64,000 nt of DNA from Caulobacter segnis (GTDB lineage Bacteria; Pseudomonadota; Alphaproteobacteria; Caulobacterales; Caulobacteraceae). The stretch covers positions 3,224,001 through 3,288,000 of the forward strand of contig NZ_CP096040.1 in assembly GCF_023935105.1 (NCBI RefSeq). The letters are read 5' to 3'. The position numbers were made by a program, and so were the translations under genes. This document shows, one piece after another, positions 61,890 through 64,000 of the stretch; position 1 is the first letter of the stretch, and each line of letters opens with the position of its first letter. The notes under the pieces were generated by a model. That model saw only the letters and a program-made list of their open reading frames with translations, did no database searches and was not told where the DNA came from.

Positions 61890-62995
61890 GCGGCTTCAGA
61901 CTTCTTCGAGGCGCCGCCGCGACGACGTCGGCGCGGGCGTCGCTGCTGTTCGGACATCAGGGACATCAGGAGCCCTTCTCTAAGCCCTCGGTCGGCGACA
62001 CGCACGCGCGAACACGGCCAAAGCTCCTGCACGGCCTGCAGGATCGCCGCGCCGGCCAGCACCAGATCGGCCCGGTCCGCGCCGATGCACGGCTCCTGGG
62101 CTCGCTCGGCGGCGGTCAGGCCCTGAAGGCGTTCGGCGGCCGCATCGCAGTCGGTCCGGTTCATCCACAGGCCGTCGACGACGTTGCGATCATAGCGCGG
62201 CAGGCCCAGATGCAGGCCGGCCAGGCTGGTGATGGCGCCCGACGTGCCGACCAGATGCGCCCTGCCCTGCGCGAAGATCTCGCGCATCGGTTCGGCGTGG
62301 GGAAAGGCCTTGATCCGCGCCTTGACGTCGTCGACCATGGCCCGGAACCAGCCTTCGGCGGCGCGCTCGCCCTCGGGGAAGCGCTCGGCCAGGGTGACCA
62401 CGCCCACCGGGATCGACAGCCAAGCCTTGATCGGCAGCTTCCAGGCGGCGAACTGGCGCGGCTTGGCGTCGAGGCCGCCGCCGTTCAGATCCACCCATGA
62501 AAGTTCGGTCGAACCGCCGCCGACGTCGACGACCAGGGCCGCGTCCTGCTGACGATCAAACAGGCTCATGCAGCCGGCCACGGACAACTGGGCCTCCTCG
62601 CGAGGGCTGATGATCTGCAGTTTCAGGCCCGTCTCCTCGTGCACTCGGCGCACGAAGTCGGGACCATTCGTCGCGCCCCGGCAGGCTTGGGTCGCGACCG
62701 CCTTGACCCGCACGGCCTTGCGGCGACGGATCTTCTCGGCGCAGACCTTCAGGGCCGCGAGCGAGCGGTCCATGGCCGCTTCGGACAGCTGACCGCTCTG
62801 CGACAGCCCCTCGCCCAGACGCACGATGCGGGAATAGGCTTCGACGACGCGGAAACCGCGCGGCGTGGGCGTGGCCACCAACAGGCGGCAATTGTTGGTC
62901 CCCAGGTCGAGCGCCGCGTAGCACGCGACGGACTCCTCCTGAGACCGCCGGCGCCGGCCTTGCGGGGCGCCGGGCGCGCGCGGCGCCTCCGACAT
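61886..62995 (-). CDS. Ppx/GppA family phosphatase
   Basis: A 369-residue member of the ASKHA-type exopolyphosphatase/pppGpp phosphohydrolase family: CYAALDLGTNNCRLLVATP at the N terminus (phosphate-1 motif), SRIVRLGEGLSQSG, and VVDVGGGSTELSW (phosphate-2). It lacks the C-terminal HD-like domains of E. coli Ppx, like many alphaproteobacterial versions. An Arg-rich tail closes the protein. The start ATG complementing 62993-62995 is preferred over a longer frame. It precedes rlmE with an overlap. Whether it acts on polyphosphate or on pppGpp cannot be told from sequence alone. Confidence 0.9.
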   Translation of the reverse strand: MSEAPRAPGAPQGRRRRSQEESVACYAALDLGTNNCRLLVATPTPRGFRVVEAYSRIVRLGEGLSQSGQLSEAAMDRSLAALKVCAEKIRRRKAVRVKAVATQACRGATNGPDFVRRVHEETGLKLQIISPREEAQLSVAGCMSLFDRQQDAALVVDVGGGSTELSWVDLNGGGLDAKPRQFAAWKLPIKAWLSIPVGVVTLAERFPEGERAAEGWFRAMVDDVKARIKAFPHAEPMREIFAQGRAHLVGTSGAITSLAGLHLGLPRYDRNVVDGLWMNRTDCDAAAERLQGLTAAERAQEPCIGADRADLVLAGAAILQAVQELWPCSRVRVADRGLREGLLMSLMSEQQRRPRRRRRGGASKKSEAA

Positions 62996-63165
62996 GGTCT
63001 CTACCTGTCTCGCAGACGCCGCGAACGCGCGACGTCCCACTTCGAGTCGACCATAGAGCCTGCGCGTATCGGAGGGAAGCTCGCCGCCGGAAGCGCTGCC
63101 TTGTCTTCCGCGTTCTGAGGACTACGTTCAGGTTTCAGTCAGGTGCGACTGATATCCTTAACGCC

Positions 63166-63495
63166 ATGAATTCGAGACTCGCCAAATTCGCGATCGGCCA
63201 GGTCGTCCGGCACCGCATCTTCCCCTTCCGGGGCGTGGTGTTCGACGTTGACCCGGTGTTCGCCAATACCGAGGAGTGGTGGCAGTCCATCCCTGAGGAC
63301 ATCCGGCCGACCAAGGACCAGCCGTTCTACCATCTGCTGGCCGAGAACGACGACAACAGCTACGTCGCCTATGTGTCAGAGCAGAACCTGCTGCCCGACG
63401 ACAGCGGCGAGCCGGTCGGCCACCCTCAGACCTCGGTGATCTTCGAGTCGTTCGATCACGGGCTGTACAAGCTTCGTCCCCGGATTTCGCACTAA
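63166..63495 (+). CDS. hspQ: Heat-shock protein HspQ (YccV-like)
   Basis: A 109-residue hemimethylated-DNA-binding-like protein: KFAIGQVVRHRIFPFRGVVFDVDP, WWQSIPEDIRPTKDQPFYHLLAE and YVAYVSEQNLLPDDSGEPVGHP are family hallmarks. HspQ is a specificity factor and substrate of Lon in some bacteria. It diverges from ppx/gppA across a 170-bp gap with no other recognisable gene. Its start ATG at 63166 fits the family; the next gene starts about 80 bp later. Confidence 0.93.
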   Translation: MNSRLAKFAIGQVVRHRIFPFRGVVFDVDPVFANTEEWWQSIPEDIRPTKDQPFYHLLAENDDNSYVAYVSEQNLLPDDSGEPVGHPQTSVIFESFDHGLYKLRPRISH

Positions 63496-63532
63496 CCGAA
63501 ACGTCTATCCGGCGATCCGTCGTTTTCGCGCA

Positions 63533-63556
63533 AACTGCGAACAGCTTTTGCGAAAA
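63533..63556. promoter_or_regulatory. Inverted repeat upstream of phhA
   Basis: TTTTCGC (63533-63539) and GCGAAAA (63550-63556) form a 7-bp inverted repeat with a 10-base spacer, 20 bp before the phhA start. The longer imperfect symmetry (TCGCGCAAA against TTTTGCGA) suggests a protein-binding site, perhaps for an Lrp-type regulator of phenylalanine catabolism. No candidate regulator gene is in view on this side. Confidence 0.4.
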
Positions 63557-63576
63557 TCGAGGCGTAGCGTCATCGC

Positions 63577-64000
63577 ATGAGCGGAGATGGCTTTAGCAAC
63601 GGGCCGCCCCCGGGCGCCCGCCCCGACTGGACGATCGACCAGGGCTGGGAGACCTATTCCCGGGCCGAGCATGACGTCTGGATCACCCTTTACGAGCGCC
63701 AGGCCGACTTGCTGCACGGCCGCGCCTGTGACGCATTCCTGCGTGGCCTCGACGCGCTGGATCTGCACCGCACGGGCATCCCCGACTTCAATCGCATCAA
63801 CGAGGAACTCCAGCGCCTGACGGGCTGGAGCGTGGTGGCCGTGCCGGGCCTTGTGCCCGACGACGTCTTCTTCGACCACCTGGCCAATCGCCGCTTCCCG
63901 GCCGGCCAGTTCATCCGCAAGCCGGACCAGCTGGACTACCTGCAGGAACCGGACATCTTCCACGATGTCTTTGGCCATGTGCCGATGCTGACCGATCCGG
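63577..64000 (+). CDS. phhA: Phenylalanine 4-monooxygenase (partial, cut by window edge)
   Basis: The first 141 residues are present. PDWTIDQGWETYSRAEHDVWITLYERQ (visible as its parts TIDQGWETYSRAEHDVW and ITLYERQADLLHG) and WSVVAVPGLVPDDVFFDHLA are typical of the bacterial aromatic amino acid hydroxylase. DIFHDVFGHVPML brings the two iron-binding His residues. It hydroxylates phenylalanine to tyrosine with tetrahydropterin. The gene continues past the right edge, where the third iron ligand (Glu) is expected. Confidence 0.94.
   Translation, partial: MSGDGFSNGPPPGARPDWTIDQGWETYSRAEHDVWITLYERQADLLHGRACDAFLRGLDALDLHRTGIPDFNRINEELQRLTGWSVVAVPGLVPDDVFFDHLANRRFPAGQFIRKPDQLDYLQEPDIFHDVFGHVPMLTDP

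Overview
The window is GC-rich, tightly packed DNA with short intergenic gaps and many stop/start overlaps. It looks like an alphaproteobacterial chromosome, most likely Caulobacterales (Caulobacter or a close relative). The support is a large TonB-dependent receptor with secreted peptidases, several Lrp/AsnC regulators, the guaA - rsmB-like - MAPEG - guaB block and HspQ next to phenylalanine hydroxylase. Genus is an inference from gene content. I saw no tRNA, rRNA, CRISPR array, integrase or insertion sequence, and no gene-free gap longer than about 250 bp.

Region 1 (1-3925) is a MacAB-type ABC exporter on the minus strand (permease cut by the window edge, ATPase, HlyD-like adaptor), divergent from a response regulator with a Fis-type HTH and an NtrY-like histidine kinase.

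Region 2 (4013-9650) is a catabolic operon preceded by a divergent Lrp regulator: saccharopine/lysine dehydrogenase-like enzyme, FAD-linked 2-hydroxyacid dehydrogenase, ALDH7-type aminoadipate-semialdehyde dehydrogenase and a DUF1338 (HglS-like) 2-oxoadipate decarboxylase/hydroxylase. Together they read as lysine -> aminoadipate semialdehyde -> 2-aminoadipate -> 2-oxoadipate -> D-2-hydroxyglutarate -> 2-oxoglutarate, with only the aminotransferase missing.

Region 3 (9647-21944) appears devoted to unusual peptides and D-amino acids. A probable six-gene minus-strand operon runs from cyanophycinase-like peptidase through isoaspartyl peptidase, Lrp, an HTH-less Lrp (ligand domain only) and a DUF1611 D-glutamate N-acetyltransferase-like protein to a dipeptide-epimerase/N-acyl-glutamate racemase-like enzyme. 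Divergent from it are a TonB-dependent receptor and an M61 metallopeptidase. A D-aminoacylase and another Lrp sit beside it. The set suggests uptake and breakdown of an isopeptide or D-Glu-containing polymer.

Region 4 (22175-55720) is a type VI secretion island. It starts with an effector module: EagR chaperone (DUF1795), a 1461-residue prePAAR-PAAR-Rhs protein with an unrecognised 159-residue C-terminal toxin, and two small immunity candidates. Next come a compact alpha/beta-hydrolase resembling DUF2235/Tle lipases with an unknown partner, and a membrane-anchored M23 peptidase. Then come tssK, tssL (with OmpA domain), tssM (frameshifted in this sequence), tagF and pppA; on the minus strand vgrG, a small T6SS-linked protein and an FHA protein; then tssA, tssB, tssC, hcp, tagJ, tssE, tssF, tssG, clpV and a PpkA-like kinase. 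No tssJ is visible.

Region 5 (55965-64000) is housekeeping: guaA, RsmB/NOP2-type RNA methyltransferase, MAPEG protein, guaB, a tiny secreted repeat protein, rlmE, ppx/gppA, hspQ and the start of phhA. The T6SS island ends against the 3' end of guaA, a site known in other bacteria as an integration hotspot.
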